NCBI GenBank assembly: GCA_964023275.1
Contig: OZ029917.1
Coordinates: 17,986,374-18,050,373 of the forward strand
Origin: Norana najaformis
Lineage: Eukaryota > Annelida > Clitellata > Crassiclitellata > Hormogastridae
Reading direction: 5' to 3'
DNA: 64,000 nucleotides
The translations under genes were made by a program, and so were the position numbers. Positions 46,270-64,000 of the stretch are shown one piece after another. Each line of letters starts with the position of its first letter. Position 1 is the first letter of the stretch. The notes beneath the pieces are model-generated. The model saw only the letters and a program-made list of their open reading frames with translations. It had not been told where the DNA came from and did not search any database.

Positions 46270-46715
46270 AGGGACACAAGTTTTGAAAAATTCTGTGTTC
46301 TACTGGAAGCCAATGTATTGATTTGAGAATAGGGTTGCTGCGTGTAATTATATATATTTGTGTATGTAAAATCTGTCTTATAGTTCACAAAGTATTGCAT
46401 TTAAATCAGCCGACCTATCTACGTTCCATGCTCACCCCTCACACAGATATGGTACTCAGTCTATTGACACTGACTCTTGCTGTGTGCTGTACCCATACAG
46501 TGTTGGCCTCGCGGGTCTTCTTGGTAGCTGGTCCAAAGCTTTGGAATTCACTGTCCAGTTGGCTTCTGATTCTCTGATGTATCAATTCAACCTGGTTTCT
46601 CAAAGGATTATGATTTTGACTGTGATTTTGACTTGAAGTGACTATTGATTGATGCCCTGGGCATTATGATAATGGCACTATAGAAGTCATTAGATTAGAT
46701 AGATTAGATTATATC
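46270..46715 (+). repeat. L2/CR1-like 3' end with TTAGATTAGAT tail
   Basis: The plus-strand frames include SWSKALEFTVQLASDSLM, a decayed LINE C-terminus. The 3' end is ATTAGATTAGATAGATTAGATT (46690-46712). The differing tail marks another subfamily. Confidence 0.55.
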
Positions 46716-47071
46716 TCGACATTTTATAGAATCTCCAAAAGGTACTGCTGACGGTTAATCATTCATGAATTGCTGTTTGATAGCCCTTGCTAATGAAATC
46801 TCAAGCCTTTGCAATTATAACCATTTGTGATGCTGGTGAGAAGTGTATGGCCTTTGTCAAGGTGGCTTGAAACCTGTGTATGTGCTAACAAAACTCTTGC
46901 ACACATGGGTATCCAATGTCTAATCATACAGTTGTCATGAATGTGGAAGTATGAGTGGAATTACAGAGATGGTGTCTAATTCAGATGATATAATAAACAA
47001 TCATTACTTTAAAAGAAACAATGTTAAAATTTCAGATATTTTAAATATCACTTAATGGTGGGTATTTTCAG

Positions 47072-63886
<16,815 letters not shown>

Positions 63887-63949
63887 TGACCCCGTTGCCT
63901 TGCAGCCCTGATAATTATGAGATTAAATTGAGCGACGGATCAACCTTTA

Positions 63950-64000
63950 CCAATCATAATTGTAATTGTAAACTCGAAATTTCTAAAGCACTACTTAAAA
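63950..64000 (-). repeat. L2/CR1-like 3' tail at the right edge
   Basis: TAATTGTAATTGTAAACTCG followed by AAATTTCTAAAGC matches the tail at position 60-110 and other family members. It is cut by the window edge, in the intron after exon 19. Confidence 0.6.

Larger units (their letters stand above)
44285..47071. other. Intergenic region between copy C and the WD-repeat gene
   Basis: The tandem array ends near 44280. I see no host gene from here to 47071. Copy C and the WD gene are divergently arranged across this gap. It contains a LINE fragment (44990-45440), a 28-bp direct duplication with GCATCTGAAAAAACTGTTGA at about 45617-45672, an L2-like 3' end (46270-46715), and a CAGGGCCGG word at 44489 that could be a hAT-type terminus. 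A promoter or non-coding first exon of the WD gene may lie here but was not identified. Confidence 0.5.

Overview
The window is animal genomic DNA. Coding sequence sits in short exons with GT-AG introns, and there are many LINE and SINE fragments and microsatellites. No operon, tRNA or rRNA gene was seen. The palindrome AGGCCT is unusually frequent in the left 44 kb. The two recognisable genes are a secreted PhoPQ/AprA-type hydrolase and a WDR49/WDR64/EFCAB8-type WD protein. A marine invertebrate, possibly an echinoderm or other deuterostome, is my low-confidence guess.

Left part (1-44 kb): a tandem array on the minus strand. Copy A (4186-18938) is a complete gene of 15 coding exons. Its reading frame stays open across every junction I placed: 1488 nt, 495 codons plus stop. 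It predicts a secreted alpha/beta-hydrolase-fold protein of the PhoPQ-activated/autocrine proliferation repressor A family (PF10142-like). Copy B (22081-39326) has the same 15 exons, but each of its first three carries a one-base homopolymer indel. Copy C (42118-43940) has only exons 1-3, all intact. Each copy has a TATA box 57 nt upstream of its ATG, and A and B share a poly(A) signal. The first ~5 kb of units A and B (15.2-20.17 kb and 35.6-40.5 kb) are almost identical, differing mainly by homopolymer indels. The rest of the two units is clearly diverged. This points to recent conversion or duplication, or to an assembly artefact.

Copy A's downstream flank carries a 2623-bp DNA transposon (1166-3788). 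It has 12-bp perfect terminal inverted repeats, a TAA target duplication, its own TATA box, and a two-part ORF broken by one base. The unoccupied site is preserved in unit B at 21677-21679. LINE and SINE insertions further distinguish the units.

Right part (47-64 kb): one plus-strand gene, for which I placed 19 phase-consistent exons (47072-63827). It runs off the right edge. It encodes an N-terminal degenerate EF-hand region followed by WD repeats. Its introns hold a 5'-truncated LINE with a 10-bp target duplication (52636-53730), a 5S-rRNA-derived SINE (57085-57375), a degenerate tRNA-type SINE, and L2/CR1-like 3' ends. Related L2/CR1 ends and a shared SINE also occur in the left part, so both halves appear to come from the same genome.

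Gene boundaries come from splice signals, reading phase and family motifs read by eye. No alignment program or database was run.
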